Source: a virus
DNA: 26,870 nt
Strand: one strand, 5' to 3'
Virus record (IMG/VR): IMGVR_UViG_3300042561_000208
Span: 1-26,870 of that record
The translations under genes and the position numbers were made by a program. This document shows, in pieces, positions 9,576 to 15,666 of the stretch. Every line of letters begins with the position of its first letter. Within the stretch, counting starts at the first letter, position 1. Under the pieces are notes generated by a model. It ran no database searches and was not told where the DNA came from. It was given only the letters and a program-made list of their open reading frames with translations.

Positions 9576-9804
9576 TGGTATCCTCCTCAGGACTATAAGA
9601 ATATTCTTCTGCTGATAGCAGCATACCCTTGGCTAACCAAGGATTCATGTTTTCGCTTACATCTGTCATAAGATAGCGTGTGCCTTCGTAGTCACTCCAC
9701 TCACTTACTAATACCCAGCCAGTACATATCTGGCTTTCTGAATCTTCTAACTCTTCGGCAAGTACTCTCATCGCCTTATCAATAGCTTGACTAAACTTAC
9801 TCAT
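9562..9804 (-). CDS. Small acidic protein, unknown function
   Basis: An 80-residue protein with a central GWVLVSEWSDYEGTRYLMTD strand-rich segment and a helical N-terminus (SKFSQAIDKAMRVLAEELED). The ATG overlaps the stop codon of the upstream peptidase gene by 4 nt (ATGA), and its own stop overlaps the next gene by 14 nt. Small proteins with a GWVLV-x-EW core are common near portal genes in actinobacterial phages as I recall them, but no function is established to my knowledge. The tight coupling to the peptidase leaves open a role as its partner or as a head protein. Confidence 0.55.
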   Translation of the reverse strand: MSKFSQAIDKAMRVLAEELEDSESQICTGWVLVSEWSDYEGTRYLMTDVSENMNPWLAKGMLLSAEEYSYSPEEDTSGRN

Positions 9805-10346
9805 TTGAGTTGCTCTTCTACTTGGTATGGTGGTGCTGTGTATACACTAATTCGTGCAGCCACTTCCATTGCACCGACGACATCGCTACCCGCGTAAAGC
9901 GCTCCAAGAGCGTAACTGCCACCGCTTCCGATTGCGTAGAATCCTTCTTCACTTTTCATTACCGCCAAATCTTGGTCAACATCAAATAGCTCACCACCTA
10001 CTGCGATGAGAAATTGAAATCTTAATCCATCTTTATTCTTGTCATGAGGCTCATCAAAATTATAACCATTGTCCGTAAGACACTTACGAAGAGAAGGCAT
10101 AGCTTTGACTATCATGTAGCGATAGGCATCTTTCTTGTCTTTCGCTGAGAATACTGGTGGAATCCAAATGTTCTGGGCAATGTCGCAGGGTGATACTTCT
10201 CCTGCTCCTGCTATTAGTAACGCGCCGCGTGATGATATCTTACGCATCAATGGATGTGAGTAAGATTTACCACTATCATCTGTAATGCGACTGTCAGCAA
10301 CAATGACAGATTTATCTTTATATTCAACTCCAATAATCGTTGTCAT
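9801..10346 (-). CDS. Proteasome beta/HslV-type N-terminal-threonine peptidase, candidate head-maturation protease
   Basis: A 181-residue protein close in size to bacterial HslV. It begins MTTIIGVEYKDKSVIVADSR. After Met removal the first residue is Thr1, followed by Asp17 in VADS and a Lys at mature position 35 in MRKIS, matching the Thr1/Asp17/Lys33 catalytic set of the proteasome/HslV family. GSGGSYALGALYAG matches the family's conserved GSGG[NS]YA loop. The start has a strong AGGAGGGG ribosome-binding site. No HslU-like ATPase is visible. The gene sits between portal and other head genes, where many tailed phages encode the prohead protease, and no other head protease is seen. Family membership is well supported by sequence. 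The head-maturation role is inference. A role in protein turnover during infection is the alternative. Confidence 0.8.
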   Translation of the reverse strand: MTTIIGVEYKDKSVIVADSRITDDSGKSYSHPLMRKISSRGALLIAGAGEVSPCDIAQNIWIPPVFSAKDKKDAYRYMIVKAMPSLRKCLTDNGYNFDEPHDKNKDGLRFQFLIAVGGELFDVDQDLAVMKSEEGFYAIGSGGSYALGALYAGSDVVGAMEVAARISVYTAPPYQVEEQLK

Positions 10347-10360
10347 TGTCCCCTCCTAGA

Positions 10361-12139
10361 TTATCGTCGGCGAATAGTTCTTACGCTTGCGCTAGCTTCT
10401 CCCGAAGCGTTTAAGCTTGATAGTAAACTTAAGATATCTGGACGCCCACCCTCTTGTCCAGTCACTTCTGTTTCTGTAGGAAGAGCGCCTCCTACTGGAG
10501 CGCCAGCGGGAGCAGGGGACGGTTGCTCAACCATCGGGGCACCAGCAGGAGGAACCTGTTGCTCAGGTGCGAAGATTTCTTCAATCGCATCCTCTATCGC
10601 TTGTCCTTTTTGGCGAGCTCTAATTACCTGTGCAATCTTAGATACTATCTGACTTGCATCTCCACCACTTGCAGCAATCTGTGGGATTGCTTGGGTGTAT
10701 GCTTGAAGCGAAGCAAGAAGAGCTGTACGCATATCTTCAATCTCAATCTTCTCAACTTCTTGACTTACGTTAACTGTAAATGGTAGTTCACGCATTGCCA
10801 TATCCTTGGAGATTAATTTACCACCAAGTGCCTGTAGCATGAATATCAAACCTTGTGCTGGGTTCAAACCAGCTAGCATACCGTAGCGTACATCAGCAGA
10901 GTAATCACCCTTGATGTCCTTCTTAGGATTATAACTAATCTCGTAAGGAGCACCAGCGTCTACACCGCGAATTGTCTTCTCTTCTGGGAAGATAAGTTCA
11001 TCAACTTGGAAGCAAACCTGAATGACGTCACGGAGGGCGCTGGCGAAGATTGCCTGTGCAGATTTGACCTGAGTATCGAATGCACCCATGAGAGCCTGTA
11101 CGCCCTGACCCGTGACAACCGATGCATTAATGTTACCTGTACGTCCCTCAGGGTAACGTGCTCCAACACGCAATTCTTGATTAAGCAGAGTCTGCTCAGT
11201 GAATGCGCCTTGTGGCAGTGTAAGCTCTACGCGGCGTACACCAGCTGGGTTTGATGTACGGATAACCGCATCGCCACCAAGCTGTAGCTCTTGTACATCT
11301 TGTGGAAGTACGATAGGAGCTTGTACTGATTTCTCTGCTGCTTCCATAGCAAGAAGAGCAAAGCGGTTGCGGAGCAACTGAATACCTAATATGTCATCAA
11401 ACTGTCCACGCAGTTCACCATCAATAGATGGTTTACGGGCTACAACAATCATCATCTTACCAAGAGGATTCTTAGCTTGAGATAATACAAGGTTGTTTTT
11501 ATCTGGTAGATAGATTACCGATTGGTCTTTATCATAGTAACGAACCATTTCGATAAGAGAGTTTAACTCTTGCTTGTATCCAAGTCCACCAAGGAGCGCA
11601 CGCTCATACTCAGGGAATTGTGCAACAAGCTCACCAAGAGTCATAGAGTAACGCTTAGCAAATGCTACGCATCGTCCATATCTATCAAACTCTGGATATG
11701 CACCTACTGGATTCTCTAAACGAATACGAGGTAGCTTAGCTTCTGAATCTAATTCAATTACAAATGGCAGGAAGCCGTAGGTTATATACCAGTCCGCTCC
11801 CGAGTACATCTGCACAGCCATATCCGAATGGGCAAAGTAATTGCTCGCAATACGAGTACGCTTGTCAGCAAAGCTGCGAGCCCTGTCTGAAACCGAATTC
11901 GCCGCGGAGCAGTTGACCGCAGGCAGAGGCGCCATGACTTCAGATAAGTCTCTAGCAACAATGTCAATAAAATTCGCAACGACATTTGCATCTACCCCAT
12001 CTGGAAAGAAGTCAGGATATACGCTGGCAATCTGACCTTTGCGGACAGCAAGAACGTCTTGATTACGAGCGTCCCTATCTGCATTACGAAAGCGCAACGA
12101 GTCAACTCGTGCTGCAATCTGTTCAATTGAAAGTGCCAT
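10361..12139 (-). CDS. Portal protein
   Basis: A 592-residue protein directly downstream of the large terminase, in the usual terminase-portal order. Residues of about 1-120 are helical, followed by a long mixed region with SGADWYITYGFLPFVIELDS and RLENPVGAYPEFDRYGRCVA, resembling the clip/wing region of phage portal proteins. The C-terminus is Ala/Pro/Gly rich and ends TIRRR. I choose the ATG at 12139 because a TAGGAAC ribosome-binding site lies 5-6 nt before it and it begins 6 nt past the terminase stop. A longer in-frame start at 12166 would overlap the terminase gene by 22 nt. Portals form the dodecameric ring at the DNA entry vertex. No protease or head-closure domain is fused. Confidence 0.8.
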   Translation of the reverse strand: MALSIEQIAARVDSLRFRNADRDARNQDVLAVRKGQIASVYPDFFPDGVDANVVANFIDIVARDLSEVMAPLPAVNCSAANSVSDRARSFADKRTRIASNYFAHSDMAVQMYSGADWYITYGFLPFVIELDSEAKLPRIRLENPVGAYPEFDRYGRCVAFAKRYSMTLGELVAQFPEYERALLGGLGYKQELNSLIEMVRYYDKDQSVIYLPDKNNLVLSQAKNPLGKMMIVVARKPSIDGELRGQFDDILGIQLLRNRFALLAMEAAEKSVQAPIVLPQDVQELQLGGDAVIRTSNPAGVRRVELTLPQGAFTEQTLLNQELRVGARYPEGRTGNINASVVTGQGVQALMGAFDTQVKSAQAIFASALRDVIQVCFQVDELIFPEEKTIRGVDAGAPYEISYNPKKDIKGDYSADVRYGMLAGLNPAQGLIFMLQALGGKLISKDMAMRELPFTVNVSQEVEKIEIEDMRTALLASLQAYTQAIPQIAASGGDASQIVSKIAQVIRARQKGQAIEDAIEEIFAPEQQVPPAGAPMVEQPSPAPAGAPVGGALPTETEVTGQEGGRPDILSLLSSLNASGEASASVRTIRRR

Positions 12140-12144
12140 AGTTC

Positions 12145-14013
12145 CTATCCGTATGTCTGTTGCCATTGCTCTGCAACAGCTTCATCTAAGTTAATTGAGA
12201 ATCTTCTCTCCGTCTGGGCTCTTGTTGCCCAACGGTTTTGCATCCATCTTGCTGACTGTGAGTGTTGTTGCATTAACTCGCGGACGCGAATGACTGCAAA
12301 CCAGAGAGCCATTACACAGTCTGTAGGGTTTCTAGTCTCAGGCTTCCAAGTAATCAACTGTTGTACTAAAGCCTTAAGGCCTTCGCTTCCTTCGTTAGAA
12401 GGTAGCTCTATCGAGTTGTTATCTTGAAATCGTCCATCTCTAATACTGCCAAATAAACTCGCCATAGAAGCCACACCAAAAGAAGTATCCCACTTATTTT
12501 TACCAGTGAAGTGAGAGTTGAGTTGACATCCGTACATCGAAAGCCAGTTACGCAGTTCATCATCGAGTGCGTATGCTTTCTGGTGTGCGTTGATTTCAAT
12601 TCGTAATTCCTGTGGCTTATAGCGCTGTACCCAATCTTCGATAAGGGCACGAATTTTCGCAGGGGTAGGTTCTGTCATATTGACAGCATCTAAAACATAA
12701 ATCATACTGTCGCCACGGTTATAAGTAATAGCTACCGCAGCAGTATTGCCAGTCATCGCTGGGTCTAGGCCTATAACTGTATAAGCAGACTCTAGGTGCT
12801 TTGGATGTCCTGGGACTCCTGGTTTGAGGGGTCCACGCTTTCGCATACCATTAACGCATCCTGCAATTGCTGTGGGTGAGAATATTGAATCTTCGGTGAC
12901 ATCCTCTTGCTGGTAGACCATCGCCCAGATGGAAGGTGCCACTTCACTACGCCGAGTAAAAAGTGAAGGACCGTCCCACTTGGGGTAAAGTCCTTCGGCG
13001 TTAGCTTCATCTTTATCGCCTTCAGCCCTATCCGTCCATGGCCAAAGCGTTTTCCAGTTCTTCGGGTTTTCATCAAACTCCAGTACGGCTGGCTGGGCAA
13101 AGTAGGTAAAGGGAGATTTACCACCTGTCCATTGTTGACCGTCCCGAATCATTTTATATAAATCTACTGGAGCAACACGGGTCCCTACGATAAGTAGTTT
13201 CCCGTGTCGTCCTAAGCGTGTGATGACTTCTTTTTGAAGCCATTCAATTTGCTTCTCCCATTCGTGGGAATTGGAGTTCATCACAACATCGTCGAGGATA
13301 ATCAAGTCGGCACGAGCACCGTAAATTTGACTACCAAAACCAAGGGCTTGTACTGTAGGGTCCTTCTCACCAGAGTCCCTACCAGTGCCAAGGTAAATCA
13401 TATCAGCACTCCAGGTTTGGCTATCAGCCTTGTATCCGCCTTGCGGACCGAAGGCTGTCTGAAGCTTTATCCAATTCGGGTGTGAGAGTCTTGTTTTAAT
13501 CGCCGAGAGAAACTTGCGGGCCATGCCCTGGGTCTTAGAGACGATAATGATGCGGACGTTAGGGTCCACGGCTAGTCGGTAGGTAACATAGTTAATCGTC
13601 ACCACGGTGGACTTAGCATGTTCAGGGGGTACGTTAATCAGGACTCGGTTAGATGCCCCTGGCTCGTATGTCATGGCAGGGTGCATATAGCGGGGCTCGC
13701 GCCCCTCAATCAAGTCAATCCAGTCCTTATGATGGTCAAAGAGGCTGGTGTCTAGAAACTGCTGGGAGAAGTCTTCAAAGCTGATATCCTTAAGATTCTT
13801 AAAGTCAGCCTTGATACCTTTGCCTTCGAGGCGGGCCTTGTCGGCCCTGTCTTTGAAGTCAGTATCCTTCATGGACCACTGCCTAAAGGTTACCTCATTG
13901 CGGTTAACTGAGCCCATTGCCTGGGCTATGGTGCTACCTTGGGCTAGCATCAGGAGAACTTTCTCCTTAGCCTCATGCATCGGTATATCTACCTTGCCAG
14001 GCTTTCTACCCAT
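12145..14013 (-). CDS. Terminase large subunit with N-terminal helix-turn-helix
   Basis: A 622-residue DNA-packaging motor. The ATPase domain has a Walker A-like PPEHAKST at residues 129-136, a Walker B IILDD at about 238-242 and a coupling motif GTR at 277-279. The RNase H-like nuclease domain shows acidic positions D417 (VIGLDPA), E473 (IEINAHQ) and D565 (PTDCVMA). Residues of about 16-62 look like a helix-turn-helix (TIAQAMGSVNRNEVTFRQW), as found in small terminase subunits. The ATG follows GGGGGACACTG. It is the first gene of the leftward virion block, next to the control region. No separate small terminase gene is seen, so the N-terminal domain might provide DNA recognition. Family call is firm and the small-subunit idea is inference. 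Confidence 0.93.
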   Translation of the reverse strand: MGRKPGKVDIPMHEAKEKVLLMLAQGSTIAQAMGSVNRNEVTFRQWSMKDTDFKDRADKARLEGKGIKADFKNLKDISFEDFSQQFLDTSLFDHHKDWIDLIEGREPRYMHPAMTYEPGASNRVLINVPPEHAKSTVVTINYVTYRLAVDPNVRIIIVSKTQGMARKFLSAIKTRLSHPNWIKLQTAFGPQGGYKADSQTWSADMIYLGTGRDSGEKDPTVQALGFGSQIYGARADLIILDDVVMNSNSHEWEKQIEWLQKEVITRLGRHGKLLIVGTRVAPVDLYKMIRDGQQWTGGKSPFTYFAQPAVLEFDENPKNWKTLWPWTDRAEGDKDEANAEGLYPKWDGPSLFTRRSEVAPSIWAMVYQQEDVTEDSIFSPTAIAGCVNGMRKRGPLKPGVPGHPKHLESAYTVIGLDPAMTGNTAAVAITYNRGDSMIYVLDAVNMTEPTPAKIRALIEDWVQRYKPQELRIEINAHQKAYALDDELRNWLSMYGCQLNSHFTGKNKWDTSFGVASMASLFGSIRDGRFQDNNSIELPSNEGSEGLKALVQQLITWKPETRNPTDCVMALWFAVIRVRELMQQHSQSARWMQNRWATRAQTERRFSINLDEAVAEQWQQTYG

Positions 14014-14043
14014 CAGTGTCCCCCGTTAAATCACAGAAATAAC

Positions 14044-14061
14044 GCCCGTCATAAAACGGGC
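14044..14061 (-). promoter_or_regulatory. Leader hairpin upstream of the terminase gene
   Basis: GCCCGT (14044-14049) and ACGGGC (14056-14061) pair as a perfect 6-bp stem with a 6-nt loop. Read leftward, the stem is followed by GTTATTTCTG and lies about 30 nt before the terminase start codon, inside any leftward late mRNA leader. It could be a weak attenuator or a stabilising 5' hairpin. Confidence 0.4.
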
Positions 14062-14072
14062 ATAGCTTCCCC

Positions 14073-14105
14073 ATATATATATATTATATATATTATATTA
14101 TATAA
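14073..14105. other. AT-only tract between the divergent gene blocks
   Basis: About 33 consecutive A/T bases made of alternating TA and ATT units, within the 911-bp gene-poor region 14014-14924. A second AT-rich tract lies at 25894-25991, beyond the early genes. Easily melted DNA of this kind fits an origin or promoter UP-element role, but nothing in the sequence decides which. Confidence 0.4.
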
Positions 14106-14135
14106 GAGCTTGCGTAGTTCAAGCGGAGCAAGCTC
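14106..14135. repeat. 8-bp inverted repeat
   Basis: GAGCTTGC (14106-14113) and GCAAGCTC (14128-14135) are exact reverse complements separated by 14 nt. It lies between the AT-only tract and a second inverted repeat, in the presumed leader or promoter zone of the leftward virion operon. It may be an operator or an RNA hairpin. Confidence 0.45.
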
Positions 14136-14151
14136 CTTATTATAAATATTT

Positions 14152-14180
14152 ATTATTACATATATAGAAAACCTGTTCAA
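14152..14180 (-). promoter_or_regulatory. Weak candidate leftward promoter for the virion block
   Basis: Read leftward, TTGAAC (14180-14175) is separated by 17 nt from AATAAT (14157-14152). The match to the sigma70 consensus is moderate and the surroundings are AT-rich, so chance matches are likely. Its -35 hexamer lies in the left arm of the 10-bp inverted repeat at 14169-14201, which could then act as an operator. It would give a leader of about 130 nt before the terminase gene. Confidence 0.25.
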
Positions 14181-14201
14181 ATCGGGAAACCGAACAGGTT
14201 T
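14169..14201. repeat. 10-bp perfect inverted repeat with a competing GAAA-loop hairpin
   Basis: AAACCTGTTC (14169-14178) and GAACAGGTTT (14192-14201) are exact reverse complements with a 13-nt spacer. Within the spacer, TCGG-GAAA-CCGA (14182-14193) can form a smaller hairpin with a GNRA tetraloop that competes for the inner bases. An AT-rich stretch follows on the right. It may be a terminator-like RNA element or a protein-binding dyad. The position between divergent transcription units favours a regulatory site. Confidence 0.5.
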
Positions 14202-14230
14202 CCTAGATATATTTTATTTTAGGGGGTAAT

Positions 14231-14290
14231 ATGTCCGATTTGTATATATATTGGGGGGCTTATAACAGAAAATTATTGGGTGAGACATAA
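14231..14290 (+). CDS. Possible 19-residue peptide ORF
   Basis: ATG at 14231 preceded by AGGGGGTAAT, the same ribosome-binding site and spacing that precede the WhiB-like gene (AGGGGGTAATATG at 18664-18676). The frame encodes MSDLYIYWGAYNRKLLGET and then stops. No promoter of good quality is visible immediately upstream. The start context is the only real support. Confidence 0.25.
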   Translation: MSDLYIYWGAYNRKLLGET

Positions 14291-14318
14291 TATTATACTG
14301 ACCGCACATTTATACAAT

Positions 14319-14380
14319 GCCCCCTCAAAGATTCCTGAGAGATTCCTGAGAGTTGTCTGAGTGTTGTCTGAGTAGGGGGC
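14319..14380. repeat. Four tandem 11-bp CTGAG repeats inside a 7-bp inverted repeat
   Basis: The 11-bp unit GATTCCTGAGA occurs at 14330 and 14341, and the related GTTGTCTGAGT at 14352 and 14363, so CTGAG recurs exactly every 11 bp. The array is bracketed by GCCCCCT (14319-14325) and AGGGGGC (14374-14380), which are reverse complements. Helically phased short direct repeats are typical of iterons for replication initiators or of cooperative regulator sites. Confidence 0.6.
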
Positions 14381-14448
14381 TACCGCCCCTATACCTATAC
14401 CCTCTACCTATACTAGAGAGTTATACCTTAATTAAATATGAGAATATG

Positions 14449-14464
14449 CTGAGGGTTTTCTGAG
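14449..14464. repeat. Further CTGAG pair with the same 11-bp spacing
   Basis: CTGAG occurs at 14449-14453 and again at 14460-14464, once more exactly 11 bp apart. It lies about 80 bp right of the four-copy array. The repeated spacing suggests the same DNA-binding protein contacts both clusters. Confidence 0.5.
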
Positions 14465-14513
14465 TGTGCGACTATCTCCCCGTGCCCTGTCCGATTCGCC
14501 CTAGTTGCCCCTT

Positions 14514-14564
14514 ATGTCTAGACACTCCCTAAATTAGGTAATAGGCTAGGGGTAGGGTATAATA
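14514..14564 (+). promoter_or_regulatory. Promoter-like module A1 (palindrome plus TATAAT)
   Basis: Contains the palindrome TGTCTAGACA (14515-14524), then ACAC-x-CC-x-TAAATTA, then TATAAT at 14558-14563. The distance from ACAC to TATAAT is 36 bp. There is no convincing -35 hexamer 17 bp before the TATAAT. The module repeats 84 bp further right, so it may be an activator-dependent promoter or an operator unit. Confidence 0.4.
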
Positions 14565-14597
14565 TGGGCATGTCCGAATTATCCTTATTCGCCCTAT

Positions 14598-14647
14598 ATG
14601 TCTAGACACGCCGTAAATTATGCGGTGAGGGCTTGAGGGTGTATGAT
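14598..14647 (+). promoter_or_regulatory. Promoter-like module A2 (second copy)
   Basis: ATGTCTAGACAC recurs exactly (14598-14609), followed by GCCGTAAATTA and TATGAT at 14642-14647. The spacing from ACAC to the -10-like hexamer is again 36 bp, as in module A1. GAGGGTGTATGAT at 14635-14647 is also found at 14722-14734 in the next promoter. No good -35 hexamer is visible. Confidence 0.4.
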
Positions 14648-14705
14648 GGGGGCGTTATGAGATACCCTTCAAGGTATCGCACGACACGCCGAAGGTTAGC
14701 CCGAT

Positions 14706-14734
14706 TTGACTTTAAGTCTTAGAGGGTGTATGAT
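14706..14734 (+). promoter_or_regulatory. Rightward sigma70-type promoter P1
   Basis: TTGACT (14706-14711), a 17-bp spacer and TATGAT (14729-14734). It is preceded by ACACGCCGAAGGTTAGCCCGA, a module repeated before promoter P2 with the same 45-bp distance from ACAC to the -10. The -35 lies in the short dyad GACTT-T-AAGTC. It would transcribe the rightward block starting at 14925. Confidence 0.6.
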
Positions 14735-14757
14735 TCGGTTAGAAAATTAAATAGGGT

Positions 14758-14862
14758 TTAGGTAATCGGCTAGGGTTTTGATTCTAACGATTAGATACTT
14801 AGTAGAAGCGGGTCGCCCGTGAGTATCACGCTAAAATTGACCAACACGCCGATACCTAACCC
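14758..14862. repeat. Repeated and inverted segments between P1 and P2
   Basis: TTAGGTAATCGGCTAGGG (14758-14775) repeats the segment at 14534-14551 with one mismatch. Its left part is nearly the reverse complement of GCCGATACCTAACCC at 14848-14862, so the intervening DNA or RNA could form a long stem. The region is clearly built from shuffled copies of a few elements. Confidence 0.45.
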
Positions 14863-14865
14863 GAT

Positions 14866-14894
14866 TTGATTCTCTAAATATTCTATGATATACT
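14866..14894 (+). promoter_or_regulatory. Rightward sigma70-type promoter P2
   Basis: TTGATT (14866-14871), a 17-bp spacer and TATACT (14889-14894). The upstream ACACGCCGATACCTAACCCGA matches the segment before P1. Transcription would start near 14901, giving a short leader with a GAAGGGAGAAGG ribosome-binding site before the GTG at 14925. This is the most likely promoter for the first rightward gene. Confidence 0.65.
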
Positions 14895-14924
14895 TAAGGC
14901 AACAACTAGAGAAGGGAGAAGGTA

Positions 14925-15254
14925 GTGCCGAACCCCTACGCGGGGTCGGGTAGTATAGTTCGCACGCCACCAACGATAAGCGCTTCGCGCCCGTGGGGTA
15001 AGCGCAACTACAACCTAACGGGGGCAACATGCTCACCCGTAGTGATTACCGACAAGCAAGGCAACACGCGAACTATCGCGCCCCTAGTAATCGGTAAAGT
15101 AGTTCGCCTAGCCCGTAAGTCGCACAAGGCTATCATGGCAGGAGAGCGCACAACTACGCCCGACTTGACCGAAGCACAACAAGATGCTATACTAGCGCAA
15201 CTACACGCTAACACCCCTAAACGGGAGATGGCGTTCAACATACACGACAAGTAG
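14925..15254 (+). CDS. First gene of the rightward block, unknown function
   Basis: A 109-residue basic protein starting at GTG 14925 behind GAAGGGAGAAGG. The N-terminus (PNPYAGSGSIVRTPP) is Gly/Ser/Pro rich. A strand-rich middle (SPVVITDKQGNTRTIAPLVIG) is followed by a basic helix (VVRLARKSHKAIMAGERT) and an acidic helix (DLTEAQQDAILAQLHA). The DNA here is more GC-rich than the flanks. As the promoter-proximal early gene it could be a host-takeover or regulatory protein, but no family is recognised. Confidence 0.55.
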   Translation: MPNPYAGSGSIVRTPPTISASRPWGKRNYNLTGATCSPVVITDKQGNTRTIAPLVIGKVVRLARKSHKAIMAGERTTTPDLTEAQQDAILAQLHANTPKREMAFNIHDK

Positions 15255-15262
15255 GAGAGAGC

Positions 15263-15427
15263 ATGGCGAGAAGTATTGAGGAGATACTTGCCCACTATGA
15301 GCGACTTAATCGCGCCCTAGATAGGCAGGAGAAGCGAGAGATATTCGGGGAGAAGGTTATCCTAGCCCGTAAGGATTGGATACCCGCTACCAAGCAGACC
15401 CGACTAATCGGGATTCAAGGTAGATAG
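15263..15427 (+). CDS. Small basic protein, unknown function
   Basis: A 54-residue ORF starting MARSIEEILAHYERLNRALD and ending TRLIGIQGR. The ATG follows a TAGGAGAGAGC ribosome-binding site 8 nt after the upstream stop codon. It is a predicted charged helix with a C-terminal extension. Spacing, ribosome-binding site and continuous orientation support a real gene, probably co-transcribed with 14925-15254. No family is recognised. Confidence 0.5.
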   Translation: MARSIEEILAHYERLNRALDRQEKREIFGEKVILARKDWIPATKQTRLIGIQGR

Positions 15428-15434
15428 TAGGATA

Positions 15435-15481
15435 GTCGCGCACACCTAACGGGTGCGAGGGTTCAAGACCCTAGCGCGACA
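15435..15481 (+). ncRNA. Minimal tRNA-like structure (no D or anticodon arm)
   Basis: GTCGCGC (15435-15441) and GCGCGAC (15474-15480) pair over 7 bp like an acceptor stem, followed by a possible discriminator A. Directly inside the 3' strand is a T-arm: GAGGG, loop TTCAAGA, CCCTA. The loop matches the TTC-R-A consensus and the closing G-C pair is present; one stem pair is a G-A mismatch. Where the D and anticodon arms should be, 15 nt form only a 4-bp hairpin (CACC/GGTG). No CCA is encoded. It may be a tRNA mimic, a decayed tRNA, or an attachment-site remnant, although no integrase is in the window. Confidence 0.45.
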
Positions 15482-15500
15482 CGCGGAAAGTCAGGGATAC

Positions 15501-15529
15501 TTGACTTATCGCCATGAGTAAGATATACT
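15501..15529 (+). promoter_or_regulatory. Rightward sigma70-type promoter P3
   Basis: TTGACT (15501-15506), a 17-bp spacer and TATACT (15524-15529). The -35 overlaps a 6-bp dyad, AAGTCA (15488-15493) with TGACTT (15502-15507). Transcription would begin near 15536, just ahead of the GGAAGGA ribosome-binding site of the gene at 15552. Confidence 0.6.
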
Positions 15530-15551
15530 TATGCCATATCGGAAGGATATT

Positions 15552-15662
15552 ATGGTGAGCGAAAGCGACCCACTTAAGAATAGATTTTGGACATGCCCTA
15601 AGTGTGGCAGACTTAATCTAGGCGCATGGTGTCCTTGCGATAAAGATAAGCCGAAAGGATAA
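15552..15662 (+). CDS. 36-residue zinc-ribbon mini-protein
   Basis: Encodes a 36-residue peptide starting MVSESDPLKNRFW and containing CPKCGRLN then WCPC, a plausible four-cysteine zinc ribbon. The ATG follows GGAAGGATATT, and promoter P3 lies directly upstream. The next gene begins 4 nt after its stop. One of several small cysteine-pair proteins in the rightward block. Function unknown. Confidence 0.5.
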   Translation: MVSESDPLKNRFWTCPKCGRLNLGAWCPCDKDKPKG

Positions 15663-15666
15663 ACTT

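Noticed and set aside
9366-9671. 101-codon rightward ORF across two leftward genes
   Set aside because: It is antisense to two tightly coupled genes and has a Cys/Ile/Ser-rich composition typical of a reverse-strand shadow.
13748-14029. 93-codon rightward ORF over the terminase start
   Set aside because: It is antisense to the helix-turn-helix of the terminase, which is well supported.
14319-14470. CRISPR array
   Set aside because: The repeats are 11 bp, directly adjacent and without unique spacers; no cas genes are present (the Cas4-like nuclease is part of a phage replication block).
14778-14806. Third sigma70 promoter from TTGATT at about 14778
   Set aside because: The hexamer 17 bp downstream (AGTAGA) does not resemble a -10 box.
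15435-15481. Complete tRNA gene
   Set aside because: Acceptor stem and T-arm are present, but only 15 nt stand where the D, anticodon and variable arms should be, so no amino acid identity can be assigned.
15435-15481. Phage attachment site
   Set aside because: No integrase or excisionase is visible, and the complementary 5' strand is not expected of a tRNA 3'-end attachment core.
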